In this document: one piece after another, positions 40,520 to 49,346 of the stretch
Position numbering within the stretch: position 1 is the stretch's first letter
Layout: every line of letters starts with the position of its first letter
Assembly: GCA_021531865.1 (NCBI GenBank)
Contig: JAFBIW010000008.1
Location: 52,425-116,424, forward strand
Direction of reading: 5' to 3'
Length of the DNA stretch: 64,000 nucleotides
From: Butyricicoccus pullicaecorum
Lineage (GTDB): Bacteria > Bacillota > Clostridia > Oscillospirales > Butyricicoccaceae
Program-made: the position numbers and the translations under genes
The notes under the pieces: generated by a model
The model's input: the letters and a program-made list of their open reading frames with translations, nothing else
Databases searched by the model: none
What the model was told of the DNA's origin: nothing

Positions 40520-42838
40520 ATGATAAGGGAGATCATCAAACGAGACGGCCGCCGCACGGCTTTTGAACTCGATAAGATCGCAAATGCGATTTTTAAGGCC
40601 GCGCAGGCCAACGGCGGAAGCGATTATGAAATGGCGACCGCGCTGGCACGGCAGGTCGCGGCCAACCTTGAGGCCGGCTCGGACGAGGTCGTCCCGACGG
40701 TCGAGCAGATTCAGGACATGGTCGAAAAGGTGCTCGTCAAGAGCGGACACGCCCGCACGGCCAAGAAGTTCATCCTCTATCGCGACGAGCGCACCCGCGT
40801 GCGCGAGATGAACACCCGCCTGATGAAGGTCTACGAGGATCTGACCTTCAAATCCTCGCTCGAGAACAACATCAAGCGCGAAAACGCCAATATCGACGGC
40901 GACACCGCCATGGGCACCATGCTCAAGTACGGCTCCGAGGGCGCGAAGCAGTTTTATGATATGTTCATCCTCGACCCCGAGCACGCCAGGGCCCACCGCG
41001 AGGGCGATATCCACATCCACGACCTCGATTTCCTCACGCTGACCACCACCTGCTGCCAGATCGACCTGCTGCGCCTGTTTCAGGGCGGCTTCTCGACCGG
41101 CCACGGCTTCCTGCGGGAGCCGAACGACATCCGTTCCTATTCGGCGCTGGCCTGCATCGCGCTCCAGTCCAACCAGAACGACCAGCACGGCGGTCAGTCC
41201 GTTCCGAACTTTGACTATTCGATGGCGCCCGGCGTCGCCAAGACCTTCCGCCGCGCCTTTACCAATAACCTGACCAAGGCCGTCGAGATCTACCTCGAGC
41301 AGGAGGACGGCGAGCTGATGAGCAAGTCGATCATCGCGCAGGCCGAGAAGGAGACCGGCAGGACCGCCGCGTTTGCGGGCGGCAACGGCTTCGACGAGGC
41401 CGTCCTCGCCCATCTCGAGGAACACATGGACGAAGCCACCGCCCAGAAGGCGCTGCGCTTCACCCGCAAGTACGCGGTCAAGGAGACCCGCCGCGCGACC
41501 TATCAGGCCATGGAGGCGCTCGTGCACAACCTCAACACGATGCACTCCCGCGCGGGCGCGCAGGTGCCCTTCACCTCGCTCAACTACGGCACCGACGTCT
41601 CCCCCGAGGGCAGACTGGTCATGGAGTGCCTGATGCTCGCGACCGAGGCCGGTCTGGGCAACGGTGAGACCTCGATCTTCCCGATCCACATTTTCAAGGT
41701 CAAGGAAGGCGTCAACTACAACCCGGGCGACCCCAACTATGACCTGTTCAAGCTGGCCATGCGGGTCTCCGCCAAGCGGATGTTCCCCAATTTCTCCTTC
41801 CTCGACGCACCGTTCAACGCGCAGTATTACAAGCCCGGCCATCCTGAGACCGAGGCGACCTACATGGGCTGCCGCACCCGCGTCATCGGCAACGCCTACG
41901 ATCCCACCCGTGAGATCGTCAACGGCCGCGGCAACCTGAGCTTCACCTCGATCAACCTGCCCCGCATCGCGATCCGCAGCCACGGCGACATCGACTTCTT
42001 CTTCGAGGATCTCGACCGCAAGATCGACCTCGTCATCGACCAGCTTCTCGCCCGCTTCAAGATCCAGTCCCAGAAGAAGGTGCGCAACTATCCCTTCCTC
42101 ATGGGCGAGGGCGTCTGGCTCGATTCCGAAAAGCTCGACCCGGACGATACGGTCGGCGAGGTGCTCAAGCACGGCACCCTGACCTGCGGCTTCATCGGTC
42201 TGGCCGAGACCCTCAAGGCGCTCATCGGCGTGCATCACGGCGAGAGCGACGAGGCGCAGAACCTCGGCCTCGAGATCGTCAAGCACATGCGCGACCGCAT
42301 GGACGAGGCCACCGCGAAATATCACCTGAATTTCTCCCTGATCGCCACGCCCGCCGAGGGTCTGTCCGGCCGCTTCGTGCGCATCGACCGCGAGAAGTAC
42401 GGCGTCATCGAGGGCGTGACCGACCGCGATTACTATACGAACTCCTTCCACGTGCCCGTTTATTATCCGATCTCGGCCTTTGAGAAGATCCGCCGCGAAG
42501 CGCCCTACCACGCGCTGACGAACGGCGGCCACATCAGCTACATCGAGCTGGACGGCGACCCGACCCAGAACCTCGAAGCGTTTGAGACCGTCGTGCGCGC
42601 GATGAAGGAGGCTGGCATGGGCTACGGCGCGATCAACCACCCGATCGACCGCGACCCGATCTGCGGCTACACCGGCATCATCGGCGAAACCTGCCCGCGC
42701 TGCGGACGGCGCGAGGGCGAGGGCGTGCCGATTGAGAAGCTCCAGAAGCTCGGCCTGTACCGCCACCTCAATTCGACCACACTGGGCTACCACGGCGACC
42801 CCAACGAGGAGGCCGACCGGCAGGTCAACCCGTTATAA
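40520..42838 (+). CDS. nrdD: Anaerobic ribonucleoside-triphosphate reductase, large subunit
   Basis: 772-residue class III RNR making dNTPs without oxygen. An ATP-cone domain (about 1-95, REIIKRDGRRTAFELDKI) is followed by the glycyl-radical barrel: HIHDLDFLTLTTTCCQIDL, the active-site Cys region, TSINLPRIAIRS, and FHVPVYYP. The C-terminus has DPICGYTGIIGETCPRCGRREG with a zinc-type Cys set and the C-G-Y-x-G sequence at the glycyl-radical position. The start at 40520 is 12 bases beyond GGAAGGAG. Upstream of a small NrdD-like gene and nrdG, with which it forms an operon. Confidence 0.95.
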   Translation: MIREIIKRDGRRTAFELDKIANAIFKAAQANGGSDYEMATALARQVAANLEAGSDEVVPTVEQIQDMVEKVLVKSGHARTAKKFILYRDERTRVREMNTRLMKVYEDLTFKSSLENNIKRENANIDGDTAMGTMLKYGSEGAKQFYDMFILDPEHARAHREGDIHIHDLDFLTLTTTCCQIDLLRLFQGGFSTGHGFLREPNDIRSYSALACIALQSNQNDQHGGQSVPNFDYSMAPGVAKTFRRAFTNNLTKAVEIYLEQEDGELMSKSIIAQAEKETGRTAAFAGGNGFDEAVLAHLEEHMDEATAQKALRFTRKYAVKETRRATYQAMEALVHNLNTMHSRAGAQVPFTSLNYGTDVSPEGRLVMECLMLATEAGLGNGETSIFPIHIFKVKEGVNYNPGDPNYDLFKLAMRVSAKRMFPNFSFLDAPFNAQYYKPGHPETEATYMGCRTRVIGNAYDPTREIVNGRGNLSFTSINLPRIAIRSHGDIDFFFEDLDRKIDLVIDQLLARFKIQSQKKVRNYPFLMGEGVWLDSEKLDPDDTVGEVLKHGTLTCGFIGLAETLKALIGVHHGESDEAQNLGLEIVKHMRDRMDEATAKYHLNFSLIATPAEGLSGRFVRIDREKYGVIEGVTDRDYYTNSFHVPVYYPISAFEKIRREAPYHALTNGGHISYIELDGDPTQNLEAFETVVRAMKEAGMGYGAINHPIDRDPICGYTGIIGETCPRCGRREGEGVPIEKLQKLGLYRHLNSTTLGYHGDPNEEADRQVNPL

Positions 42839-42887
42839 AGCCAATCATTGTCAGAAGTATTGCATTTGAAGAAAGGAAGAACCGATT

Positions 42888-43088
42888 ATGACCAAGGAAT
42901 TTAAAGTGACCGAAGTAGACGGCGTACAGGTTGTCGGCGAGGGCGTCGGCTTTGAGCGCATCCGCCGCATCACCGGCTATCTCGTCGGCACGCTCGACCG
43001 CTTCAACAACGGCAAGCGCGCGGAGGAGCACGACCGCGTCAAGCACAACGTCTCCTGCTGCTCCCTGACCGACAGCCGCTCGGCCTGA
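42888..43088 (+). CDS. Small NrdD-C-terminus-like protein
   Basis: 66-residue protein; ATG 42888 after GAAAGGAAG. It resembles the C-terminal end of anaerobic RNR: FERIRRITGYLVGTLDRFNNGKRAEEHDRVKH contains R-x-T-G-Y-L-V-G, like the R-x-C-G-Y-L-G glycyl-radical loop. It ends with CCSLTD. The gene lies between nrdD and nrdG. Such short proteins are commonly annotated as anaerobic RNR in Clostridia; whether this one carries a radical, as the spare-part protein YfiD does for pyruvate formate-lyase, is not known. Confidence 0.85.
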   Translation: MTKEFKVTEVDGVQVVGEGVGFERIRRITGYLVGTLDRFNNGKRAEEHDRVKHNVSCCSLTDSRSA

Positions 43089-43092
43089 AGGG

Positions 43093-43599
43093 ATGGGAAA
43101 GACGCTGCGCGTCGCGGGCACGATCGGTGAGTCCATTGTGGACGGCCCCGGCCTGCGGTATGTCATCTTCACACAGGGCTGCCCGCACGCCTGTCCGGGC
43201 TGCCACAACCCCGAAACCCACGATTTCGCGGGCGGCACCGAGATCGACAGCGATGTCCTCGCGGCCGATATCCTGAAAAACCCGCTGCTTTCGGGCGTCA
43301 CCTTCTCGGGCGGCGAGCCGTTCTGTCAGGCCGAAGCGCTGTGCGCGGTCGCGGACGCGCTGGGCGGCAAAAAGCGGCTCATGGCCTACACCGGCTACAC
43401 CTTCGAGCAGCTTCTTACCCTGCCCGACCCGTTTGTTCTGCGGCTGCTTTCGCAGCTCGACCTGCTGGTTGACGGCCGCTTTGTCGAGGCCGAGCGGAAC
43501 ATCAGCCTGCGCTTCCGGGGCAGCGAAAACCAGCGCGTGCTGGACGTCCCCGCCTCGCTCGCGGCGGGCACAGCCGTCTGGGACGAAACCTACCGGTAA
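43093..43599 (+). CDS. nrdG: Anaerobic RNR-activating protein (radical SAM)
   Basis: 168-residue activase that generates the glycyl radical on NrdD. Radical SAM motif CPHACPGC (about 28-35, C-x3-C-x2-C), TFSGGEPFCQAEAL (SAM-binding GGE), AYTGYTFEQLL and the DGRFVEAERN segment are diagnostic of NrdG. Begins 4 bp after the small NrdD-like stop, so strongly coupled. A terminator follows. Confidence 0.95.
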   Translation: MGKTLRVAGTIGESIVDGPGLRYVIFTQGCPHACPGCHNPETHDFAGGTEIDSDVLAADILKNPLLSGVTFSGGEPFCQAEALCAVADALGGKKRLMAYTGYTFEQLLTLPDPFVLRLLSQLDLLVDGRFVEAERNISLRFRGSENQRVLDVPASLAAGTAVWDETYR

Positions 43600-43623
43600 A
43601 CCGGTCAAAAAGGCATAAAAAAG

Positions 43624-43653
43624 AGCGGTCTCCCGCACGGGAGACCGCTTTTT
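43624..43653 (+). terminator. Terminator of the nrd operon
   Basis: AGCGGTCTCCC GCAC GGGAGACCGCT TTTT. Confidence 0.92.
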
Positions 43654-43658
43654 ATTCC

Positions 43659-43687
43659 TTGCGGAACCGGTCGAAAACTGATACAAT
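43659..43687 (+). promoter_or_regulatory. Toxin-locus-2 mRNA promoter
   Basis: TTGCGG (43659-43664), 17-bp spacer, TACAAT (43682-43687), immediately after the nrd terminator. Confidence 0.7.
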
Positions 43688-43780
43688 AAAGGCAGAGCAG
43701 CAGAGCGGTTGGCTGACTACCCCCGAACGAATGGGAAGTCGGCACAAGCCTTCTTCCTGAATGAAAGGAGGAGGCGCTTT

Positions 43781-43873
43781 ATGAGCAATGCGATGTACGT
43801 CATCCTTGGCCTGTACATTGTCCTGAAGATCTTCGAAGAAATTCGCAAGATCGTAGAAGCCATAAAGAAATAA
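43781..43873 (+). CDS. Small amphipathic peptide, putative type I toxin
   Basis: A 30-codon gene with an excellent site (AAAGGAGGAGG, then ATG 43781). The peptide has a hydrophobic N-terminal helix (MSNAMYVILGLYIVLKIF) and a charged amphipathic tail (EEIRKIVEAIKK), the layout of membrane-acting type I toxins. It has a leader of about 87 nt from its own promoter, and the stop overlaps a bidirectional terminator. A consensus promoter on the opposite strand drives a converging RNA. Sequence differs from the peptide at 8552-8644, but the locus layout is the same. Toxicity is inference. Confidence 0.65.
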   Translation: MSNAMYVILGLYIVLKIFEEIRKIVEAIKK

Positions 43874-43903
43874 ACCGCTCTCTGGCACAGAGCGGTTTAT
43901 TTC
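43868..43903. terminator. Shared bidirectional terminator of toxin locus 2
   Basis: AAATAAACCGCTCT CTGGCAC AGAGCGGTTTATTT; overlaps the stop of the toxin-like gene and ends both RNAs. Confidence 0.9.
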
Positions 43904-43957
43904 TAGCTTATTAGAAATACAACTGTAATGTCAGCCAACCGAAACGGTCTGCTTTAC
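43868..43957 (-). ncRNA. Putative antitoxin RNA, toxin locus 2
   Basis: About 90 nt predicted from the perfect promoter at 43964-43992 to the shared terminator; antisense to the 3' end of the toxin mRNA. No open frame with a ribosome binding site is seen in it. Confidence 0.6.
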
Positions 43958-43963
43958 ACCAAT

Positions 43964-43992
43964 ATTATACCGGTGGGAGAGGACGCTGTCAA
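43964..43992 (-). promoter_or_regulatory. Antitoxin RNA promoter, toxin locus 2
   Basis: Minus strand TTGACA (43987-43992), 17-bp spacer, TATAAT (43964-43969): perfect consensus. Confidence 0.85.
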
Positions 43993-44014
43993 GCAGGACA
44001 GCGTCCTCTTTTTT

Positions 44015-45145
44015 TTACCGTTGCAGCCAGCTTGGTTTTTCGCGCATCCGCACGCCGGCGGCGACGCCGAGCGCGGCGTACATCGTGACGACCGACGAGC
44101 CGCCGTAGGAGAACAGCGGGAGGGTCAGGCCGATGACCGGGAACATGCCGAGGCACATGAAGATGTTCTCAAAGGTCTGGAAGAGGAACATGCCTGCGAT
44201 GCCGACGGTCATGAGGGCGGAGAAGGTCGAACCGGCGCGGTAGCTGACGTAGAACAGGCGCAGGATGAGCAGGGCGAGCAGGACGAGCACCAGCATGGCG
44301 CCGAGGAAGCCGAATTCCTCGCCCGCGACGGTGAAGATGAAGTCGGTGTGGTTGGCGGGCACCTTGTCGTACTGGGTCTGTAAGCCCTGCATGTAGCCCG
44401 AGCCGGTGAGCTGTCCCGCGCCGATGGCGATTTTGCTCTGCGCGGTCTGGTAATAATAGTCCTTGTCGGGGTAGAGGTTGTCGATCGAGGGATCGAGCAG
44501 GACGAGGATACGGGCGAGACGGTTGCCGCTGAGCGCCTGCCAGATGAAGGGGATGGAGGACAGGCCGACGACCACGCCACCCAGCACCCACTTATACGAG
44601 ATGCCCGCGGCGAAGATCATGACGATCGCGATGAACAGATAGCTCAGGGCGACGCCCGCGTCGTGCTGGGCGGCGACGATCGCGCCGAAGAGCAGACCGG
44701 CGTGCACGCCCAGACCGATGAGGGTCTGCCAGCGGTTGATCTCCTCGTAGACCAGCATGAGGTGGGCGGCGAAGGTGATGATAAAGACGATGCGGCCGAT
44801 CTCGCCTGGCTGGACGGAGACGAAGCCAAGGTCGATCCAGCTCCGGTTGCCGCCGTGGCTGTCGCCGACGAAGGCGAGCGAGAGCTGTACAGCGATGTTG
44901 ATGACGAGCAGGATGCGCCAATAGCGCTTGAGGGACTCGAGATCGACGAGGGACATGAGGATGAAGGCGACGACGCCGATGCCGATGGCGGCGGCCTGCA
45001 CGGTCAGGTAGCGGTCGTGCAGGATGCTGTTCGCCGTGGCCGAGTTGACGAGAACCAGACTGTACGCCGAGCAGCACAGGGTCAGGAGCAGCAGATACAG
45101 GTCGGTGTTGCGGAAATAGTGCGCGATGGCGCGCAGCGGCCTCAT
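44015..45145 (-). CDS. rodA: FtsW/RodA/SpoVE family peptidoglycan glycosyltransferase
   Basis: 376-residue SEDS protein with about 10 membrane helices; ATG 45145 with AAAGGAGG upstream. Motifs: GGNRSWIDLGFVSVQPGEIGR (the SEDS signature around helix 4), a long periplasmic loop with GSGYMQGLQTQYDKVPANHTDFIF carrying the catalytic-region Asp, and PLFSYGGSSVVTMYAALGV near the end. The sequence LLDPSIDNLYPDKDYYYQTAQSKIAIGAG resembles RodA more than FtsW. It would polymerise lipid II for elongation. Monocistronic; no partner PBP2 or MreB gene adjacent. Confidence 0.9.
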   Translation of the reverse strand: MRPLRAIAHYFRNTDLYLLLLTLCCSAYSLVLVNSATANSILHDRYLTVQAAAIGIGVVAFILMSLVDLESLKRYWRILLVINIAVQLSLAFVGDSHGGNRSWIDLGFVSVQPGEIGRIVFIITFAAHLMLVYEEINRWQTLIGLGVHAGLLFGAIVAAQHDAGVALSYLFIAIVMIFAAGISYKWVLGGVVVGLSSIPFIWQALSGNRLARILVLLDPSIDNLYPDKDYYYQTAQSKIAIGAGQLTGSGYMQGLQTQYDKVPANHTDFIFTVAGEEFGFLGAMLVLVLLALLILRLFYVSYRAGSTFSALMTVGIAGMFLFQTFENIFMCLGMFPVIGLTLPLFSYGGSSVVTMYAALGVAAGVRMREKPSWLQR

Positions 45146-45329
45146 AGCACGGCCTCCTTTGCAGACATAGATATATTCCATAAAGGAACGCAATCTATGA
45201 TACCACATTTTCGGCGGAAAAGCGAGGGGAAATTCGGTTCTTTTGGGACGAAATATGCTATAATGAAAAATATAAAATAGAAGACGCGCCGTGTGCGGCG
45301 CAGGCCGGAACAGATGGAGGTAGATTCCC

Positions 45330-47000
45330 ATGATGACAGATATTGAAATTGCACAGAGTTGCCAGATGCTGCCGATCACCGAGGTCGCGGCCAAGGCCGG
45401 GCTGGAGGCCGACGAGCTGGAGCTGTACGGCAAGTACAAGGCCAAGCTGACGAGCGACACCTGGGCGCGGCTGGCGGACAAGCCGGACGGCAAGCTGGTG
45501 CTGGTCACCGCGATCAACCCGACCCCGGCGGGCGAGGGCAAGACCACAACGACCGTCGGTCTGGGTCAGGCCATGGCCAAGCTGGGTCAGAACGCCATCA
45601 TCGCCCTGCGCGAGCCTTCGCTCGGCCCGGTCTTCGGCATCAAGGGCGGCGCGGCCGGCGGCGGCTGGGCGCAGGTCGTCCCGATGGAGGACATCAACCT
45701 GCACTTCACCGGCGATATGCACGCGATCACGGCGGCGAACAACCTGCTCTGCGCCATGCTCGACAACCACATGCAGCAGGGCAATGCGCTGGGCATCGAC
45801 CCCCGCCGGGTCATCTTCACCCGCGTGCTCGATATGAATGACCGCGCGCTGCGCAACATCACGATCGGTCTGGGCGGCAAGGCCAACGGCGTGCCGCGCG
45901 AGGATCATTTCATGATCACCGTCGCCTCCGAGGTCATGGCGATCCTGTGTCTGGCGAACGATCTGGCCGACCTCAAGAAGCGTCTGGGCGACATTCTGGT
46001 TGCCTACAACTACGCGGGTGAGCCGGTTTACGCGCGCGACCTCAAGGCCGACGGCGCGATGACCGCCCTGCTCAAGGACGCGATCAAGCCCAATCTGGTG
46101 CAGACCCTCGAGGGCACGCCCTGCCTGATGCACGGCGGCCCCTTCGCCAACATCGCGCACGGCTGCAACAGCGTGCAGGCCACCAAGATGGCTCTCAAGC
46201 TGGCCGATATCGCCATCACCGAGGCCGGCTTCGGCGCCGATCTGGGCGCGGAAAAGTTCCTCGATATCAAGTGCCGCAAGGCGGGTCTGACCCCGTCCTG
46301 TGTCGTTCTCGTCGCCACCGTCCGTGCGCTGAAGTACAACGGCGGCGTCGCCAAGGCCGACCTGAACCAGCCGAACGTCGCGGCGCTCGAGGCAGGCATT
46401 GTCAATCTGGACGCACACATTGACAACATCGCGAAGTTCGGCCTGCCGGTCGTCGTCGCGATCAACGCCTTCCCGACCGATACCGAGGAGGAGATGGAGT
46501 TCATCCGCCGGCACTGCGCGGCGCGCGGCGTGCGCGTCGCCCTGTCCGAGGTCTTCGCCAAGGGCGGCGAGGGCGGCAAGGCACTGGCCGAGGAGGTTCT
46601 GGCCGTGCTGGCTGAGGACAAGGCCGATTTCCACCCGATTTACGAGCTGGAGCAGCCGCTGACCGACAAGATCCGCGCGATTGCGACCCAGATCTACGGC
46701 GCAGCCGACGTCAACATCCTGCCCGCCGCCGCCAAGGAGCTGGCGAACATCGAGGCGATGGGCTACCGCGACCTGCCGGTCTGCATGGCGAAGACCCAGT
46801 ATTCGCTCTCGGACGACGCCGCCCTGCTCGGCCGTCCGACCGGCTTTACGATCACCGTCCGCACCGCCCGTCTGGCGGCGGGCGCAGGCTTCGTCGTCTG
46901 CGAGACCGGCGCGATCATGACCATGCCCGGCCTGCCCAAGAAGCCGGCGGCCGAGGCGATCGACGTGACCGAAGACGGCAAAATCACCGGCCTGTTTTAA
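45330..47000 (+). CDS. fhs: Formate-tetrahydrofolate ligase
   Basis: 556-residue enzyme making 10-formyl-THF from formate, THF and ATP, the entry of one-carbon units in purine synthesis and the Wood-Ljungdahl methyl branch. P-loop-type [20 protein letters not shown] (about 62-80), [42 protein letters not shown] and the C-terminal [14 protein letters not shown] block are diagnostic. Length is standard. ATG 45330 or the next codon 45333 after ATGGAGGTAG. Monocistronic. Confidence 0.97.
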   Translation: MMTDIEIAQSCQMLPITEVAAKAGLEADELELYGKYKAKLTSDTWARLADKPDGKLVLVTAINPTPAGEGKTTTTVGLGQAMAKLGQNAIIALREPSLGPVFGIKGGAAGGGWAQVVPMEDINLHFTGDMHAITAANNLLCAMLDNHMQQGNALGIDPRRVIFTRVLDMNDRALRNITIGLGGKANGVPREDHFMITVASEVMAILCLANDLADLKKRLGDILVAYNYAGEPVYARDLKADGAMTALLKDAIKPNLVQTLEGTPCLMHGGPFANIAHGCNSVQATKMALKLADIAITEAGFGADLGAEKFLDIKCRKAGLTPSCVVLVATVRALKYNGGVAKADLNQPNVAALEAGIVNLDAHIDNIAKFGLPVVVAINAFPTDTEEEMEFIRRHCAARGVRVALSEVFAKGGEGGKALAEEVLAVLAEDKADFHPIYELEQPLTDKIRAIATQIYGAADVNILPAAAKELANIEAMGYRDLPVCMAKTQYSLSDDAALLGRPTGFTITVRTARLAAGAGFVVCETGAIMTMPGLPKKPAAEAIDVTEDGKITGLF

Positions 47001-47020
47001 TTTACAATCCGACACAAAGA

Positions 47021-47045
47021 GAGCCGCGGTTCCGCGGCTCTTTTT
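47021..47045 (+). terminator. Terminator of fhs
   Basis: GAGCCGCGG TT CCGCGGCTC TTTTT. Confidence 0.9.
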
Positions 47046-47105
47046 CGTCCCGTCCGCGTCAAAACAAGACCCGCATTTTTGGACAGAATTCTGGGTGAAA
47101 CGCGC

Positions 47106-47134
47106 TTGCCGGGGCGGCTTTCGCATGGTATACT
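47106..47134 (+). promoter_or_regulatory. Promoter of the GNAT gene
   Basis: TTGCCG (47106-47111), 17-bp spacer, TATACT (47129-47134). Confidence 0.7.
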
Positions 47135-47157
47135 GAGCACAGAAAGGATGTGACGGC

Positions 47158-47631
47158 ATGGAGGTTTGGATCAGGCCGGGCGATCCCGCGCGGCTCGAGG
47201 ATTATGTGGACGTGATGCGCGACAGTGCGCTGTTTGACCATTATTACGCGCCCGACGAATCCGTTCTGCGCGGCGTTTTGACCGACGCGCTCGCGCGCGG
47301 CGCGTTGCTGACGGCGGAGAATTCCTCCGGGGAGGCCGTCGGCCTGATGCAGTGCGACTGGTACGGCATGTTCGGCGCGTGGCCCTATCTGGCGCTTCTG
47401 GGCGTGAAGAAGGGCTGGCGCGGCATGGGCGTGGGGCACAAGCTGCTCGCTGCCTTCGAGCGGGTCAGCCGCGAGATGGGCGCCCGGCAGATGTTCATCT
47501 GCGTCAGCGGCTTCAATCCGCGCGCCCGCGCACTCTATACGTCGCAGGGCTACCGCCGCGTCGCCCAGATCCCGGCGCTTTACCGCGACGACGTGACCGA
47601 AAACGTCCTGATGAAGCGTCTGGACGGCTGA
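47158..47631 (+). CDS. GNAT family N-acetyltransferase
   Basis: 157-residue acetyltransferase fold. The acetyl-CoA motif A is LLGVKKGWRGMGVGHKLLAA (about 80-99, R/Q-x2-G-x-G/A type), followed by ICVSGFNPRARALYTSQGYRRV (motif B, with N-x2-A-x2-L-Y-x3-G-Y). The substrate cannot be told. It has its own promoter (47106-47134) and terminator (47638-47667). Confidence 0.9.
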   Translation: MEVWIRPGDPARLEDYVDVMRDSALFDHYYAPDESVLRGVLTDALARGALLTAENSSGEAVGLMQCDWYGMFGAWPYLALLGVKKGWRGMGVGHKLLAAFERVSREMGARQMFICVSGFNPRARALYTSQGYRRVAQIPALYRDDVTENVLMKRLDG

Positions 47632-47637
47632 AAAATC

Positions 47638-47667
47638 AAAGAGCCGCAGTTTGGCGGCTCTTTTTTT
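47638..47667 (+). terminator. Terminator of the GNAT gene
   Basis: AAAGAGCCGC / GCGGCTCTTT stem with seven T. Confidence 0.88.
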
Positions 47668-47670
47668 GTC

Positions 47671-47699
47671 TTGCCCCCTGCCGTCCCGCGTGCTATCAT
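47671..47699 (+). promoter_or_regulatory. Promoter of the tsaE-tsaB-rpiB-upp cluster
   Basis: TTGCCC (47671-47676), 17-bp spacer, TATCAT (47694-47699). Confidence 0.7.
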
Positions 47700-47737
47700 A
47701 TTGGTATATGTGAAATGACTGAAAAGGAGGGGATCTC

Positions 47738-48160
47738 TTGCGTCTGACAACGCATTCCCCCGAGGAGACCGAGCAGGCGGGCGCGGACTTTGCGCGGACG
47801 CTCCGCCCGGGCGATGTCGTCACGCTGGACGGCGAGCTGGGCGCGGGCAAGACCGCCTTCGCGCGCGGCGTGCTGCGCGGTCTGGGCTATGAAGGACGGG
47901 TCACCAGCCCGACCTTCGCCATCGCGAACGAATACGACGCGCCGGGCGGCATGGTCGCCCACTTTGATTTATACCGCATTCTGGACGAGGAAGCCCTGTT
48001 TGAGCTGGGCTTTGAGGAATATCTGGACGGCGAGCGCATCCTGCTCATCGAATGGAGCGAAAACGCGGGCGCGCTCCTGCCCGAGGCGCACCGGACGGTT
48101 CAGATCACCTACGGCGCGGCGGACGACACGCGCATTTTGGAAATCGGAGAAACAGCATGA
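47738..48160 (+). CDS. tsaE: tRNA t6A biosynthesis ATPase TsaE
   Basis: 140-residue P-loop ATPase of the t6A37 tRNA modification complex (TsaB-TsaD-TsaE). Start is TTG 47738 with AAAAGGAGG six bases upstream. Walker A is DGELGAGKTAFARG (about 30-43); PTFAIANEYDAPGG and HFDLYRILDEEALFELGFEEYL match the family; the IEWSENAG segment follows. The stop overlaps the tsaB start by 4 bp (ATGA). Confidence 0.95.
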   Translation: MRLTTHSPEETEQAGADFARTLRPGDVVTLDGELGAGKTAFARGVLRGLGYEGRVTSPTFAIANEYDAPGGMVAHFDLYRILDEEALFELGFEEYLDGERILLIEWSENAGALLPEAHRTVQITYGAADDTRILEIGETA

Positions 48161-48852
48161 AAATTTTGAGCTTTGAATCCTCGGCGGTCTCGGCCGCCGT
48201 CTGCCTGACTGAGGGCGAAAAGGTGATTGCCTCGGCCTTCCAGAACTGCGGCCTGACCCACAGCCGCACCCTGCTGCCCATGGCCGAGCAGCTTCTGACA
48301 AACTGCGGCCTGACCCCGCGCGACGTGGACGGCTTCGCCGTCGCCGCCGGCCCCGGCTCGTTCACCGGCATCCGCATCGGCGTGGCGACGGTCAAGGGGC
48401 TGGCCTTCGGGGCGGACAGGCCCTGTGTTGGCGTTTCGACCCTCGAGGCCATGGCGTGGAACCTGCTCGGCCAGACCGGCACGGTCTCCTGCGTCATGGA
48501 CGCCCGCGCCGGACAGGTCTACAACGCCCGCTTCCGCCTGACCCCGGACGGCCCCGAGCGCCTCGTGCCCGACCGCGCCCTGACCATCGACGCCCTCGGC
48601 GAGGAAATCCGGGAAAATGCCGAAATACTGGTTGGAGACGGGGCGAATTTGTGCTATACTAAACTTACTGACTCATGTCCGTATCTCACGCTGGCGCCCT
48701 CCCATCTGGTCTATCCCGGGGCGTACGGCGTGGCGCGGGCCGCCCTGCCCCGCTTCGAACGGGGCGAGACCCTTTCGGCGCAGGCGCTCGACGCGGTCTA
48801 TCTGCGCCGCCCGCAGGCGGAGCGGATCCGGATGAAAAATTCACAGAAGTGA
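48157..48852 (+). CDS. tsaB: tRNA t6A biosynthesis protein TsaB
   Basis: 231-residue ASKHA-fold protein that scaffolds the t6A complex. N-terminal ILSFESSAVSAAVCL, the AGPGSFTGIRIGVATVKGLAF block, STLEAMAWN and VMDARAGQVYNARF match TsaB/YeaZ. TsaD, the catalytic subunit, is not in the window. Coupled to tsaE; rpiB starts 15 bp after. Confidence 0.94.
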   Translation: MKILSFESSAVSAAVCLTEGEKVIASAFQNCGLTHSRTLLPMAEQLLTNCGLTPRDVDGFAVAAGPGSFTGIRIGVATVKGLAFGADRPCVGVSTLEAMAWNLLGQTGTVSCVMDARAGQVYNARFRLTPDGPERLVPDRALTIDALGEEIRENAEILVGDGANLCYTKLTDSCPYLTLAPSHLVYPGAYGVARAALPRFERGETLSAQALDAVYLRRPQAERIRMKNSQK

Positions 48853-48867
48853 CGGAGGTATTTTGAA

Positions 48868-49317
48868 ATGACGATTGCAATTGGTAACGACCACGCGGGT
48901 TACGCGCTCAAGGTTCAGCTCATGGAGATGCTGAAGGATAAGTACGAGTTCACCGACTATGGCTGCTACTCGCCCGAGCGCTACGACTATCCGGACGCGG
49001 CCGAGGCGGTCGCGAACGCGATCATCGAGGGCAAGCACGAGCGCGGCATCCTGATCTGCGGCTCGGGCATCGGTATCTCGATCGCGGCGAACAAGGTGCC
49101 CGGCATCCGCGCGGCGGCCTGCCAGACCCACTTCGCGGCCAAGTACTGCCGCATGCACAACGACGCGCAGATCCTCTGCCTGGGCGAGCGCATCACCGGC
49201 CCCGGCGAAGCCGCCGAGATGGTCGAGGCCTTCCTCGAGGCCGAAACCGAGCAGGGCCGTCATGCCATGCGCCGTGAGAAGATCCACGCGATCGAGGCCA
49301 AGCACTTCAAGGAATGA
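48868..49317 (+). CDS. rpiB: Ribose-5-phosphate isomerase B
   Basis: 149-residue RpiB/LacA/LacB sugar isomerase interconverting ribose-5-P and ribulose-5-P. IAIGNDHAGYALK, YPDAAEAVANAI, GILICGSGIGISIAANKVPGIRAA and HNDAQILCLG carry the phosphate- and substrate-binding residues, including the catalytic Cys (in ICGSG). Between tsaB and upp, preceded by ACGGAGGT. Confidence 0.93.
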   Translation: MTIAIGNDHAGYALKVQLMEMLKDKYEFTDYGCYSPERYDYPDAAEAVANAIIEGKHERGILICGSGIGISIAANKVPGIRAAACQTHFAAKYCRMHNDAQILCLGERITGPGEAAEMVEAFLEAETEQGRHAMRREKIHAIEAKHFKE

Positions 49318-49346
49318 TGTTTTTGGGATAAAAAAGGAGAAGAAAA

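Larger units (their letters stand above)
43706..43941. repeat. 12-bp inverted repeat bracketing toxin locus 2
   Basis: CGGTTGGCTGAC at 43706-43717 and its exact inverse GTCAGCCAACCG at 43930-43941, with further partial matches (GCAGAGC / GCAGACC) outside. Both convergent RNAs thus carry CGGTTGGCTGAC near their 5' ends, as in locus 1. Confidence 0.75.
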
